NCBI GenBank assembly: GCA_030323305.1
Contig: CP106741.1
Coordinates: 439,001 to 503,000 of the forward strand
Direction of reading: 5' to 3'
Source of the DNA: Paenibacillus sp. CC-CFT747
GTDB taxonomy: Bacteria > Bacillota > Bacilli > Paenibacillales > NBRC-103111
Length of the DNA stretch: 64,000 nucleotides
Shown: piece after piece, positions 28,876 through 38,016 of the stretch
Numbering within the stretch: position 1 is the first letter of the stretch
Layout of the letters: each line of letters opens with the position of its first letter
Program-made: the position numbers and the translations under genes
Notes under the pieces: model-generated
Told to the model about the DNA's origin: nothing
Database searches by the model: none
What the model saw: only the letters and a program-made list of their open reading frames with translations

Positions 28876-29075
28876 CCTCTTCTTCCTCCTTTTATCGTCT
28901 ATTGGTAAGCGTTTGCAAATTATGCGAGTCTAGTTGTATTATAGTTGTATTTTCCTGCCGTTGAATGGGTACATGGGCCTGTCTCTTCGTTTCCTAAGCC
29001 TCGGGAGATTAATCCGGAAACAGCAAAAAAGCTCCCTGAAGGGAGCTTCCGTATGTAGAGCTATTAAGTTTAAAG

Positions 29076-29149
29076 TGGAGCGGGTGATGGGAATCGAACC
29101 CACGCTACCAGCTTGGAAGGCTGGAGTTCTACCATTGAACTACACCCGC
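29076..29149 (-). tRNA. tRNA-Gly (TCC)
   Basis: Cloverleaf with acceptor GCGGGTG/CACCCGC, anticodon stem CCAGC/GCTGG around loop CTTCCAA (anticodon TCC), T-arm GGGTTCGATTCCC, and an encoded CCA (29076-29078). Confidence 0.95.
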
Positions 29150-29169
29150 ATGTGCCTAGGGCTTGAAAA

Positions 29170-29246
29170 TGGTCGGGACGACACGATTTGAACATGCGAC
29201 CCCCTGGTCCCAAACCAGGTGCTCTACCAAGCTGAGCTACGTCCCG
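29170..29246 (-). tRNA. tRNA-Pro (TGG)
   Basis: Acceptor CGGGACG/CGTCCCG, anticodon stem CCTGG/CCAGG around TTTGGGA (anticodon TGG), T-arm with GTTCAAATC, encoded CCA (29170-29172). It is cotranscribed with tRNA-Gly, 20 nt apart. Confidence 0.95.
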
Positions 29247-29268
29247 ACGGCTTTTAGCGACAAGTGAT

Positions 29269-29297
29269 AATATATCACGTTCTCTTTATAAAAGCAA
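29269..29297 (-). promoter_or_regulatory. Promoter of the tRNA-Pro/tRNA-Gly pair
   Basis: -35 TTGCTT (complement of 29292-29297), 17 nt, -10 TATATT (complement of 29269-29274); the start falls ~15 nt before the tRNA-Pro 5' end. Confidence 0.65.
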
Positions 29298-29325
29298 TCT
29301 TTATTTGAACGGAAATTTCTGCCGC

Positions 29326-29625
29326 TCAGCCCGCCAGCTTCATGAGCAGATAACCGAAGACGACCCCGTTCACGAATAACAGCAGGGGCACCCCTATCGT
29401 GAAAGAAGCATGGAGCGTTTTGTGCCGGAACTGCTTCATGCCGAGCAGGATCCCGAGCGCCCCGCCCAGGGCGGCCGTCAGAAACAGTCTCGCTTCGGGG
29501 ATGCGGCGCCGTTTGCGCTTGGCCCGCTTTTTATCGCTGTACATCATCAGGAAGGCCACGGCATTCAGTATGCCCAAGTACCCCCATATCCAAACCGCCA
29601 CTTCCCTCACTCTCCTCAGGCTCAT
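29326..29625 (-). CDS. DUF1294 family membrane protein
   Basis: About 99 residues from ATG 29625. The pattern NAVAFLMMYSDKKRAKRKRR followed by RIPEARLFLTAALGG and GMKQFRHKTLHASF is the DUF1294 signature (DKxxA...RIPE...GG..G...FRHKT). Three membrane helices. The start is not certain: the ATG has a weak site, while a GTG a few codons in (VAVWIWGY) has AGGAGAG upstream. Function unknown; in some bacteria the domain is fused to a cold-shock domain, not so here. Confidence 0.85.
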   Translation of the reverse strand: MSLRRVREVAVWIWGYLGILNAVAFLMMYSDKKRAKRKRRRIPEARLFLTAALGGALGILLGMKQFRHKTLHASFTIGVPLLLFVNGVVFGYLLMKLAG

Positions 29626-29749
29626 TGTAAGGCATCCGCCTGGCGGCGGCAAGACAAGGCTATGAGTCCTTTTGACACCGGTGGGACGCGAGGTTTAAAG
29701 TTAAAGGGAAATGCCATCACCATAACCATATTTCTAGGAGGGACTATCC

Positions 29750-30673
29750 ATGAAATACCGCAGGCTTGGCAAAACGGGTATGAAGGTGTCGGTTGTAGGC
29801 GTAGGCACCTGGCAGTTCGGAGGAGAATGGGGCAAGGCCTTTACCCAGGAGGAGGCGGACCGGGTGCTCCGGCGCGCCAAGGAACTCGGGATCAACCTGA
29901 TCGATACGGCGGAATGCTACGGGGACCATCTGTCCGAATCGCTGATCGGCGGTTTCCTTCAGAAGGACAAGCGCGAGGATTGGGTAGTGGCCACGAAGTT
30001 CGGGCATCACTTTCACGACAAATTCAAGCGAACCGATGAATATTCCCCCGAGCAGGTGCTGAAGCAGCTCGACGGCTCCTTGAAAGCGCTGCAGACCGAT
30101 TACATCGACCTCTATCAGTTCCATTCGGGACCGGACGCCGCCTTTGACAACGACGAGCTGTGGACGCTACTGGACAAGCAGGTGCAGGCGGGCAAAATCC
30201 GCCACCTCGGCACATCCATCGGCAGCAACGACAATTTGCATCAAACCGCCGCTTCCTCGAAGATCGGCTCCGAGTCCATTCAGGTGGTTTACAACCGGTT
30301 GGACCGCAAGCCGGAGGAACGGGTCTTCCCTTCCTGCATCGAGCAGCATCTGGGGGTTCTCGCCCGCGTCCCTCTCGCAAGCGGCTACTTGAGCGGCAAG
30401 TATAAGCCGGGCGCCAAATTCGGCGAGGGCGACGTCCGCCACCGGCATGATCCGGAGCAGGTGGACAAGAAGCTTCGGGAGGTCGAGGACATCCAGCGCA
30501 ACGAAGTGCCGGAGGGCACGAACATGGCGCAGTGGGCGCTCGCCTGGTGCCTGAAGCATGACGCGGTCACCGCGGTCATTCCGGGCTGCAAGGACGAGGC
30601 GCAGGTCGAGGCCAATGCCAGCGCCGTAGAGCTTCTAAGCGACAATCATCCGCAAGCTTGGAAGGAAGAATAG
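29750..30673 (+). CDS. Aldo/keto reductase
   Basis: 307 residues, intact, with TAGGAGGG before the ATG. (beta/alpha)8 NADPH-dependent oxidoreductase. The catalytic tetrad is visible: D52 and Y57 (IDTAECYG), K83 (ATKFGHH) and H125 (LYQFHSGPD). The C-terminal part (VIPGCKDEAQVEANASAVEL) forms the NADP-binding end. It resembles the bacterial AKR group that reduces small aldehydes and methylglyoxal, but the substrate cannot be fixed. Monocistronic, with a strong terminator. Confidence 0.95.
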   Translation: MKYRRLGKTGMKVSVVGVGTWQFGGEWGKAFTQEEADRVLRRAKELGINLIDTAECYGDHLSESLIGGFLQKDKREDWVVATKFGHHFHDKFKRTDEYSPEQVLKQLDGSLKALQTDYIDLYQFHSGPDAAFDNDELWTLLDKQVQAGKIRHLGTSIGSNDNLHQTAASSKIGSESIQVVYNRLDRKPEERVFPSCIEQHLGVLARVPLASGYLSGKYKPGAKFGEGDVRHRHDPEQVDKKLREVEDIQRNEVPEGTNMAQWALAWCLKHDAVTAVIPGCKDEAQVEANASAVELLSDNHPQAWKEE

Positions 30674-30675
30674 GA

Positions 30676-30709
30676 AAACGCCGTCCGGTTCGGACGGCGT
30701 TTTTTGTGC
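30676..30709 (+). terminator. Terminator of the aldo/keto reductase gene
   Basis: AACGCCGTCCG-GTT-CGGACGGCGTTTTTT, a near-perfect stem with T6. Confidence 0.9.
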
Positions 30710-30781
30710 TGGGGTACGGGGTCAACTCCGGGCGGAAGGAAGCGGCGACGAAGCATTAACAGGAAACCGGCTCAATAAAGA

Positions 30782-30822
30782 CAAACGCCTGTAATCCGTT
30801 TAAGGATTACAGGCGTTTTGTA
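30782..30822 (-). terminator. Bidirectional terminator
   Basis: AAACGCCTGTAATCC-GTTTAA-GGATTACAGGCGTTTTG, a perfect 14-bp stem, A-rich on one side and T-rich on the other. It ends the 66-aa gene on the minus strand. Confidence 0.85.
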
Positions 30823-30828
30823 TTGACA

Positions 30829-31029
30829 TCAGTTCTTACTCTGTTCAATGAAATTAATTGCAAATTGATACAATGGCGAAAGCACATACTCGTGAAATCC
30901 TTCCCCTAACCCAATAGGCTGAAACAATTCATAAGCCGCAAGGAAAGGCAATAAACCCAAGGCAAGCACCGCAAAGAGAAAACCGACAACCATGCATCGG
31001 AATGCTTTTCCCAACGTCATCTTGACCAT
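30829..31029 (-). CDS. Small membrane protein, unknown
   Basis: 66 residues with one strong membrane helix (VVGFLFAVLALGLLPFLAAYE) and a short extracellular-type tail ending FIEQSKN. AAGGAG precedes the start region. Base composition is clearly more AT-rich than the flanking genes and similar to the kinase gene beside it. I do not recognise a family. It could be a bacteriocin-immunity or signalling partner, but nothing proves it. Confidence 0.5.
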   Translation of the reverse strand: MVKMTLGKAFRCMVVGFLFAVLALGLLPFLAAYELFQPIGLGEGFHEYVLSPLYQFAINFIEQSKN

Positions 31030-31153
31030 CTCCTTATTGTATTGTCTATTTTATCATACTCTTTTGGGCAAGCAACAATCACTAACGGCATCATGGTTTT
31101 GGTAGCGACCGGTCCGGCGCCTACAGGCGTTCTTCACGTGGACATACGTGATT

Positions 31154-31208
31154 TGGCAAAAACAAAAACCATCGAAAGCTATGGATTCCCCAAGGTTTCG
31201 ATGGTTTT
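31154..31208 (-). terminator. Terminator of the sensor kinase gene
   Basis: AAAACCATCGAAA...TTTCGATGGTTTT, a 13-bp perfect stem, followed on the minus strand by TTTTTGTTTTTG. Confidence 0.9.
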
Positions 31209-31213
31209 AATGC

Positions 31214-32474
31214 TTAGTCGTTTATGTGTGAATTAAGCGGTATGGTAATGATAAATGACGTGCCAACGCCAAGCACGCTGTTTACCTTGATAGTACCTTC
31301 GAGGTCGTAAATAACCTGATAGGAAAAGGTTAAGCCGAGTCCCGTACCGTTTGATTTGGTGGAATAATAGATCGATCCTAGCCGTTCTACCGCTTCCTTT
31401 GTCATTCCCACTCCGTTATCGCTAACGATTAATATGGCTTCTCCGTTTTGCACGGTAAGCTTTATGGTGACCACCCCGTCTCCATTAGGTGTACACGCTT
31501 CAATGGCGTTTTTAATTAAATTAAGAAGTGCCTGTTTGACCTTATCCCCTTTTGCGTTTATCCATACGCCATTTATATGAATTTCCATTTTCAAAACAAC
31601 ATTATTCATATTGGCAAAAGGCGTAAGCACTTCGATAACCGATTGAAGATGGGAGGATAGGTCAAACTTTTCTGCATTTTGGGAGAGAGGCTTCGATAAC
31701 GAAAGGTAATCGGATAAAATAGCTTCCGTACGAGCAATCTCCTCCATGCTTATGTCAATATACTGCATCACCTTCTCTCTCGGGAGAGGGCCTCATAGAT
31801 TAATTTTAAAAGCCTTTAACCGCTGTTAGCGGGTTACGAACTTCATGAACCAAAGATGCGGCAACCTGGCTGACCGCTTCAATCTTTTCGGTCTGGGCGT
31901 ACCGAAAGGACATTTCCCTATCGGATATGGACTTTGCAAACAGACTCGTTAGAAGCCAGATTCCCACTCCATTTTGAACAGCAACAAATACTATTTTAAT
32001 GAGAAAGTTTTCTTTAACAACCGTGGGGTAAATGGAGATAAGAACACAAGTAGGTATAAAACAACAAAGTATACCAGTGGTAACTGTAATAATGGCTTTG
32101 TTCTTTATCTTGTGGTAGAGATGGCTTGAATAGATCGAGAGCGGAAATGTTAGTGCTGTGGAGATTAAGGCGGACAACAAACCTGATCCACCAAGGGAAA
32201 AGCGAAAAACCAAAAATTCCAAAAGCAGAATGAATCCGGTCGGTATCCCGCCAAAAACAAGACCGAAATACATGAGCACATATCTTCCATCCAAATAGAT
32301 GCCGTCATCGATGGTACTGTGCATGCTCATCGACAGAAATAAGCAAAGAACACTTATCACGGTGACAAACCTTCGTAAATCCGCTTGGTTACTACTTAGA
32401 TAAAAAGTGTTAAAAGCAACATAAGGTATTAGCATAATAAACAGCTGAAGTAAGAGTTCTTTTAATGTCGCCAC
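31214..32474 (-). CDS. 5TM membrane sensor histidine kinase (KinB/sporulation-kinase-like); two apparent frameshifts
   Basis: Repaired length 420. An N-terminal 5TM-LYT-type membrane domain (residues ~1-170; DDGIYLDGRYVLMYFGLVFGG is typical), HisKA with the phospho-His in SLVHEVRNPLTAVKGF (~205-222), and a HATPase domain with N-box NLIKNAIEA, DNGVGM and GTGLGLTF. The frame breaks at A4 (31809-31812, read as T4) and G3 (31782-31784, read as C3); one base each joins KGFLKLIYEALSPREKVM. The architecture matches orphan kinases that feed the Spo0F/Spo0A phosphorelay. No response regulator lies beside it. AT-rich compared with its neighbours. Confidence 0.85.
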
Positions 32475-32599
32475 CGTTTATGTAATTCCCCCGGGTAAGT
32501 CATAGTTAAGTAGAATCCTATTCGACCTCAACTCTCGATATCCTGCTTGCTAAAGGGATAGCTGCACCAATAAACCCGACGTTTACATGACGGGCTCCA

Positions 32600-32630
32600 A
32601 TAAAACGCAAAAGGGGAGCCGCCGGCTCCC
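32600..32630 (-). terminator. Terminator of the ugp operon
   Basis: GGGAGCC-GGC-GGCTCCC followed by CTTTTGCGTTTT on the minus strand, just after the last gene of the operon. Confidence 0.8.
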
Positions 32631-32640
32631 ATTCCAATAA

Positions 32641-33786
32641 TCATTTCCAGTTGAGAAGATACAAATGATCCAACGGGTAAGCCCCGTTCGACCGGTAAGC
32701 GGCCGCCCCCGACTCAAACAAGACATAGAGGCCGGCCGGAGTATCGGCCACTCCTTCCGTCATCGGCGGGGAAATCAGCTCCGCCTGCTTCGCTTGGCCG
32801 TCCAACAACCATACGGGAACTTCGGCGGATCCGATTTTGACCTTCTTTTGCGGAGTGCCGCTTAGCGGATTCGCATACTTCAGCAGCACCCCCGGGTTAT
32901 TCCGGTTATAGGAGCTGCTGAGAATCACGCGGTCCTTGTTGATCTCCATTCCCTGAACCGCATCCGGGATCGACAGAATGTAGTCGGGCGTCATGACTCC
33001 GTTCGCCTCCGCCTTCTTCCCTGCCGGGAGCAGGTCCGTGGCGGGATCGAGCTTGTAGCCGACGACCCAGGCTTTATGCTGCTTCCCTTCTCGATTGTCC
33101 ATATAATGCGTCTCGCTCGTCGGATAATCCTTGCCATAAGCGAATTCCCCGGCCCAGAGAATGCCGTCCGAATAAGCGGAGAAGGACGAACGAACTTCCG
33201 TTTTAACCGTTCCCGCAAACACAACGGCATCGCCGTCCTTCGCGTTAACGACGTCCTCGAGCTTAAGCTGATACAGATACCCGTCGGAGGAGATCCATAG
33301 ATGCTTCCCGCTGAACGTTACCCCTCCGGCGTGGCCGGTATAAGCCTTGCCCGGTTCCGTTTGGAGCATGACGGACTTAATCAGCTTGCCGGTCGTCTCA
33401 TCCAAGATCGACAAGAAGCTCGGCTTTGATTTGTCCCGGTAATACGAAACGACCAGCCATTTCTGGGCAGGCACGTACGCCAATCCTTGAGGAACGGCAT
33501 TCTGCATCAACCCCGGGATGATAGGCCCTTCTTTGCTCATGGAGAGAAAGGAAGCGATCTCCTTCATCTCCACCCGGAGCTTGATGCCCGTCTCCTGCTG
33601 GGTAATGGCGTCGCTTCCCGGGCTTGGGGAGACGGCCGCCGACGGAGTGGCGGCCGCTGCCTTGGCGGATGGTGCAGCAGAACCCGCAGGAGCGGAGGGC
33701 TGCGATGCGCATCCGGCTGCCAACGCCATCAAAGCAGCGGTTATCGCCAAGACCTGACTCCGGACTCTTCTCACCGATTGTCTCAT
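32641..33786 (-). CDS. Secreted lipoprotein with beta-propeller-like repeats, in the ugp operon
   Basis: 381 residues from ATG 33786, which overlaps the gdpD stop (ATGA), so translation is coupled. Signal peptide with lipobox ALAAGC (C26), a low-complexity Ala/Ser/Pro linker (APAGSAAPSAKAAAATPS), then a beta-rich body with propeller-like blades (HAGGVTFSGKHLWISSDGYL; GTVKTEVRSSFSAYSDGILWAGEF). No catalytic motif recognised. Its place at the end of ugpBAE-gdpD suggests an extracellular role in handling glycerophosphodiesters or teichoic-acid-derived material, which is inference only. Confidence 0.75.
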   Translation of the reverse strand: MRQSVRRVRSQVLAITAALMALAAGCASQPSAPAGSAAPSAKAAAATPSAAVSPSPGSDAITQQETGIKLRVEMKEIASFLSMSKEGPIIPGLMQNAVPQGLAYVPAQKWLVVSYYRDKSKPSFLSILDETTGKLIKSVMLQTEPGKAYTGHAGGVTFSGKHLWISSDGYLYQLKLEDVVNAKDGDAVVFAGTVKTEVRSSFSAYSDGILWAGEFAYGKDYPTSETHYMDNREGKQHKAWVVGYKLDPATDLLPAGKKAEANGVMTPDYILSIPDAVQGMEINKDRVILSSSYNRNNPGVLLKYANPLSGTPQKKVKIGSAEVPVWLLDGQAKQAELISPPMTEGVADTPAGLYVLFESGAAAYRSNGAYPLDHLYLLNWK

Positions 33787-34519
33787 CCCTGCTCCTCCAG
33801 AATGGCGCGAAGCCTTCCCGGAAAGTCGGTAATGATGGCATCCACTCCGTAGGAAACCGCCTTGCGCATTTTCTCTTCCTCGTTCACGGTCCATGGGTAA
33901 AGCGCGTAGCCATGCTCCTGGGCATCCCGCGCATCCTCGGCATCCAGCCCGCGCAGGTGCATGTGCAGAGAGTAAGCCTCTACTCCGGCCGCTTCCGGAA
34001 GCTTCCAATGATGGCTCAGCCGGTTGTTGTACAGCAGCCCGACCCGAACCGCCGGCTCCAGCCGTTTAAGAGCGGCCAGCGTCTTGAAATCAAAGGAGGA
34101 TACCACAACCGTTTCCACCCGGTTCTTGCGACGCATCAGCTCTATAAGAGCTTCCTCCATGCCTTCCCCGATTCCCCCTTTGATTTCTACGTTGATCAGA
34201 AGATCGCTTGGCGCCAGATCAAAGACTTCTTCCAGGGTGGGAATCCGTTCTCCGGTGAACGCTTCTCCGTACCAGGAGCCTGCGTCAACCTGCCGGAGCT
34301 CTTCCAAGGTCAGGAGGCTACCGCTCCTTGACCGTTCGTGGTGCGCTTGATCGTGCCGTCATGGATCACGACGATCTGCCCGTCCTTCGACAAGTGAACA
34401 TCCAGCTCAAATCCGTCGCATCCTTGCTCCAACGCCAGCTTGAAGGACGCCAGCGTATTCTCCGGCGCTTCGCCGGCCGCACCCCGGTGGGCGATGACGA
34501 GTGGTTTCGTCTTGCTCAT
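33783..34519 (-). CDS. Glycerophosphodiester phosphodiesterase; one apparent frameshift
   Basis: Repaired length 245. [16 protein letters not shown] (residues ~11-26) is the GDPD signature with catalytic His; [11 protein letters not shown] and [12 protein letters not shown] follow with the metal-binding Glu/Asp and the second His; the C-terminal [14 protein letters not shown] and [10 protein letters not shown] are conserved. The frame is lost near 34313-34320; one added base restores it ([18 protein letters not shown]). No signal peptide, so it is cytoplasmic (UgpQ-like): it would cut glycerophosphodiesters taken up by the neighbouring Ugp transporter into glycerol-3-phosphate and an alcohol. 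Confidence 0.9.
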
Positions 34520-34534
34520 GATCCGTAAATCCTC

Positions 34535-35368
34535 CTATTTGAACGTCGAGTTGGCCATAGCGGCAACAATGTATTTCTGGGCGAAAATGAAAACCAGAAC
34601 GATCGGGCTGATGATCATGACACTGGCCGCCATCAGAAGATGGAAATTAAGGGCTTCGTTGCCCGCCATCGAGTCTCTCATCATGGCAATCCCGACTGTC
34701 AGGACGCGCATGTCGTTCGAATTCGTCATGATCAGCGGCCAGAAGTAAGAATTCCAGCTGTGAATGAAGCTCAGCACGACAAGAGTGGATACCGTAGGCA
34801 TGGCCATCGGCACCAGAATGCGGTACAGCGACTGAAGCCGGTTGGCTCCATCCACGCGTGCCGCCTCGAGCACGTCGTTATTCAACGATTTGAAGGTCTG
34901 CCTTAACAGAAAAATGCCATAGGCGGAAGCCGCGTGAGGAATGATCAGGGCGTAAAACGAATCGATCCAGCCCAGCTTCGACATCATGACGTAAATCGGA
35001 ACGAAGGTCACTTGGTCCGGCACAATGAGCGCGGCCAGAACCAGAATGAACAGCTTGTCGCGGCCCCAGAACTGGCCCTTCGCAAAAGCGTAAGCCGCAA
35101 GAATCGCAATATTGATCTGCAGGAGAAGAATGCCCGCGGTTTGGACAATGGTGTTTACGGCATACCGTCCGAAGGGAGCCGCCTTCAAGGCGTCCAGATA
35201 GTTGCCCCACATGAATTGTTCCGGCCAGAACGTAGGCACCGCAAGCCTCAGCTCCGCCGAGGTTTTCAGTGAAGTCACCAGCATCCAATAAACCGGGAAG
35301 AACATGATGAGCGTCACGATGGCGGCTGCGAGCAGACGGGTCGATTTTCCTAACGATTTTGCATTCAA
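34535..35368 (-). CDS. ugpE: Glycerol-3-phosphate-type ABC transporter permease (UgpE-like)
   Basis: 277 residues. TTG 35368 is the likely start (AGGGGAG upstream). Six membrane helices and the EAA motif (EAARVDGANRLQSLYRILVPMA, about 75 residues from the end). It pairs with the UgpA-like permease 10 nt upstream. The substrate is inferred from gdpD and glpD next door; carbohydrate CUT1 permeases look alike, so sugar transport is the alternative. No ugpC ATPase is in the window; a shared MsmX-type ATPase elsewhere is the likely partner. Confidence 0.85.
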   Translation of the reverse strand: MNAKSLGKSTRLLAAAIVTLIMFFPVYWMLVTSLKTSAELRLAVPTFWPEQFMWGNYLDALKAAPFGRYAVNTIVQTAGILLLQINIAILAAYAFAKGQFWGRDKLFILVLAALIVPDQVTFVPIYVMMSKLGWIDSFYALIIPHAASAYGIFLLRQTFKSLNNDVLEAARVDGANRLQSLYRILVPMAMPTVSTLVVLSFIHSWNSYFWPLIMTNSNDMRVLTVGIAMMRDSMAGNEALNFHLLMAASVMIISPIVLVFIFAQKYIVAAMANSTFK

Positions 35369-35378
35369 CCTGTCTCCC

Positions 35379-36314
35379 CTACCCTTCGTAATGAACTTTC
35401 TTGTTGGATACGTACATCTGCAGCATCGTAAGCACGACAATGATAAAGAAGAAAATGATAACCAGCGCCGAAGCGCGGCCGGTCTTGAAGTTGACGAACG
35501 CCATTTCGTAAATCCAGTAAACCATCGCTTTCGTGGACTCGAGAGGTCCGCCGTTGGTCAGAATGTCGACTGACTGGAACACCTGCATGGACGAGATAAA
35601 ATGAGTCACCACAAGGAACAGCGTAGTCGGCGAAAGAAGCGGCAGGGTGATTTGCAGGAACTGGCGGAACTTGCTCGCCCCGTCAATACTCGACGCCTCG
35701 TAATATTCAAGAGGAATGCTTCTAAGGCCGGCCACGAAAATCAGCATGGCGAATCCGAGTCCTTTCCACACGGCTACTACGACAAGCGCCCACATGGCGG
35801 TTTTCGGATTTTGGAGCCACTGCACCGGTTCGAAGCCGAGTTTCGTCACCAGCACGTTCAGAAGCCCGTACCGGGTGTTAAAGATCCATAGAAAGACCAT
35901 CGAGACGATAACCATAGAGATGTAATAAGGCATAAAAATAACGGCTCTCATGAAGTTGAAGGTTCGGCTAGCCACATTGAACAAGAGGGCCAGCGCCAAA
36001 CCCAGAATCAGGGTCAAGGCAACATCCAGGATCGTATACGTGAAGGTGATGCGCAAAACCTTGTAAAACAGCTCATCCGTAAGAAGCTTCGTGTAATTTT
36101 CCAAACCGACGAATTTCTTCGTCGGTTTGGTCATGTTCCAGTTGGTAAAGCTGAGGTACCCGGAATAGACAAGCGGATAATACACGAACGCGAACAGGAA
36201 GGCCAAAGCCGGCAGCGCGAATGCGAAGTCCTTAAAACCTTCGAGGCGGCGGCGCAGGCTCCCGGAGGTCCGTACCGCCGGAATAGTCTTGGCTGCAGGT
36301 TGATTCATTCCCAT
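35379..36314 (-). CDS. ugpA: Glycerol-3-phosphate-type ABC transporter permease (UgpA-like)
   Basis: 311 residues, intact, six helices. The N-terminus (LPALAFLFAFVYYPLVYSGYLSF) and EAA loop (YYEASSIDGASKFRQFLQITLPLL) are typical CUT1/UgpA. First permease of the pair, 18 nt behind the binding-protein gene. Function as for UgpE: glycerol-3-phosphate or glycerophosphodiester uptake, with the assignment resting mainly on gene context. Confidence 0.85.
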   Translation of the reverse strand: MGMNQPAAKTIPAVRTSGSLRRRLEGFKDFAFALPALAFLFAFVYYPLVYSGYLSFTNWNMTKPTKKFVGLENYTKLLTDELFYKVLRITFTYTILDVALTLILGLALALLFNVASRTFNFMRAVIFMPYYISMVIVSMVFLWIFNTRYGLLNVLVTKLGFEPVQWLQNPKTAMWALVVVAVWKGLGFAMLIFVAGLRSIPLEYYEASSIDGASKFRQFLQITLPLLSPTTLFLVVTHFISSMQVFQSVDILTNGGPLESTKAMVYWIYEMAFVNFKTGRASALVIIFFFIIVVLTMLQMYVSNKKVHYEG

Positions 36315-36332
36315 TCTCCTTTGGTCAAAAGA

Positions 36333-37646
36333 TTAGTACTCGGACAGAATATCGTTCATCTTCTTGATGGAATCTTTAAGAAGCGGAACAGGGTCTTTGC
36401 CGTTCAAAGCCATCTCTCCAACAACTTCCTTGTAGACGGCGCTCATCTCCGGATAACCCGGATGCTGAGGACGAGGTCCTACGTTATCGAAGTTGTCGAA
36501 TACGGCTTTGTACTGCGGATATTTCTGGAAGAAAGCTTTGCCCTCTTCGGACGTCACGACGGACTTATGAGTCGGCAGGTAGCCGGTCGATTCGGCCCAT
36601 TTTACGTTGTTCTTGGCTTCGGTCATAAACTGGATAAACTTCCAAGCGGCTTCCTTCTGCTCTTTCTTGGCCCCGCTCATCATGACAATTCCCGCTCCGC
36701 CGATGTGGGACTTGCGTTCTTTGTCGCCGGGAATGAAGGAGACGCCGACTTCGAATTTCGCATTTTCCAAATAGGTTTTGATAACCGCGGAAGTATGCTG
36801 GACCATTCCGATCTTCTCTTCGAGGAACATTTGGCGCATCGTGTCCGATGCCCCTTTGCCGTAGCCCATCATAAGCGAACCGTCGTCGATCCACTTCTTG
36901 AAGTTCTGGATCCAGCGCTGGCTGTCCGGCTGGTCAAGAGCGGTCTTCTCGCCGTCCGGCGTAAGAATGGCTCCGCCGCCGTTCGAAATCCAAGGATCGT
37001 AGTACCAGGTATCCCAACCCGGAACGGAGAAAGCGTAACGAGTCGTTTTGCCGCCTTCTTTTACGGTAACCTTCTTGTTGAAATCTTCGATATCGCTCCA
37101 TTTCTCCGGCGGCTTGACGCCGAGCTTGTCAAAGAGCGTCTTGTTGTAAACCATTACACTCGTGCTCACGATAAGCGGGAATCCGTACTGCTTGTTGTTA
37201 TAAGCGTAAGCTTGAAGCATTCCTTTGGAGAAGTCGTTCATATCGATTTTGTCACGCTTGATGTAAGGCGTGAGCTCCTCAAACGCTCCGCTGTCCGCAA
37301 AATTCGCTACCGCCGAAACCTCGACGTTGGTGACCGCAGGAACATCTTTAGCCGCAATAGCCGCTTGCAGCTTCTTCTGCAGATCGGTATAGGCCCCCTG
37401 GAACACCGGCTCTACCTTGATGTAAGGATATTTCTTCTGGAACTCGTCAATCATGTAGTTCAGTCCGGCCATTTGGGCTTCCGCATGCGCGTGCCAATAT
37501 TGGATGGTAACCGGTGTCGTATCTTCTACAACGGGAGCCGCAGACGGCTCCGCTGCCGTATCCTTCGTTCCTCCGCCGCCGCAGCCGGCCGTTACCATCA
37601 CTAGTGCGGCCGCCGTCATGCCGGCAAACCATTTCTTCATTGCCAT
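36333..37646 (-). CDS. ugpB: ABC transporter substrate-binding lipoprotein (UgpB-like)
   Basis: About 437 residues from ATG 37646 (a second ATG two codons on is equally possible; GGAA precedes both). Lipobox VTAGC (C22), then a cluster-D binding protein body: ITIQYWHAHAEAQ-like first strand, FQGAYTDLQKKLQAAIAAKDVPAV, and YNNKQYGFPLIVSTSVMVYNK, a UgpB-style hinge. First gene of the operon with ugpA, ugpE, gdpD and a lipoprotein. It is preceded by a ~210-nt leader with a terminator, a sigma-A promoter and a cre-like site. Confidence 0.85.
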   Translation of the reverse strand: MAMKKWFAGMTAAALVMVTAGCGGGGTKDTAAEPSAAPVVEDTTPVTIQYWHAHAEAQMAGLNYMIDEFQKKYPYIKVEPVFQGAYTDLQKKLQAAIAAKDVPAVTNVEVSAVANFADSGAFEELTPYIKRDKIDMNDFSKGMLQAYAYNNKQYGFPLIVSTSVMVYNKTLFDKLGVKPPEKWSDIEDFNKKVTVKEGGKTTRYAFSVPGWDTWYYDPWISNGGGAILTPDGEKTALDQPDSQRWIQNFKKWIDDGSLMMGYGKGASDTMRQMFLEEKIGMVQHTSAVIKTYLENAKFEVGVSFIPGDKERKSHIGGAGIVMMSGAKKEQKEAAWKFIQFMTEAKNNVKWAESTGYLPTHKSVVTSEEGKAFFQKYPQYKAVFDNFDNVGPRPQHPGYPEMSAVYKEVVGEMALNGKDPVPLLKDSIKKMNDILSEY

Positions 37647-37713
37647 TTCCTTTTCCCCTCTCTTAGTAAGCCCCAGCAGCTCATCCGCCTGCCATTCCTT
37701 GCCTGCGCACATC

Positions 37714-37807
37714 AAAAAGGAGACTAGGAAAAAGCCGAGAAACGTAAGCAAAACAAGCCTACAGGAGGCGATGCTTTGCCGTGTTCCAGGGTTTTCTCAT
37801 AGTCTCC
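37714..37807 (-). terminator. Leader terminator (attenuator) upstream of ugpB
   Basis: On the minus strand: GGAGACTA (complement of 37800-37807) pairs with TAGTCTCC (complement of 37719-37726); GAGAAA with TTTCTC; inner GCAAA/TTTGC and GCCT/AGGC stems stack inside; then T5 (37714-37718). It lies between the promoter and the ugpB ribosome-binding site, so it must be bypassed for expression. Confidence 0.7.
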
Positions 37808-37839
37808 ACCCGGTACTTGGCCTATATCAATGGTTGCAA

Positions 37840-37889
37840 ATGAAGCGCTTTCTTCTTCCAAGTATTACACATGGTCCTTTTTCTGTCAA
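37840..37889 (-). promoter_or_regulatory. Sigma-A promoter of the ugp operon with an overlapping cre-like site
   Basis: -35 TTGACA (complement of 37884-37889), 16 nt, -10 TAATAC (complement of 37862-37867). AGAAAGCGCTTCAT (complement of 37840-37853) at the start site is close to the CcpA cre consensus. A second possible promoter (TTGTAA-18-TATAAT) lies just upstream, at about 37906-37935. Confidence 0.65.
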
Positions 37890-38016
37890 GAAAAATTAAT
37901 AATTATACCATATCGTTAACTTATTTTACAAATTCATGAAATTTCCGACCGAATTACCGTTATACACCTGGGGATCCCATGCGTATAACGGCTGGGTTTG
38001 GTCGTTCTCGTCTTGT

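Noticed and set aside
31042-31236. 64-codon plus-strand frame between the 66-aa gene and the kinase
   Set aside because: It runs through the kinase terminator stem, has no ribosome-binding site, and is not protein-like.
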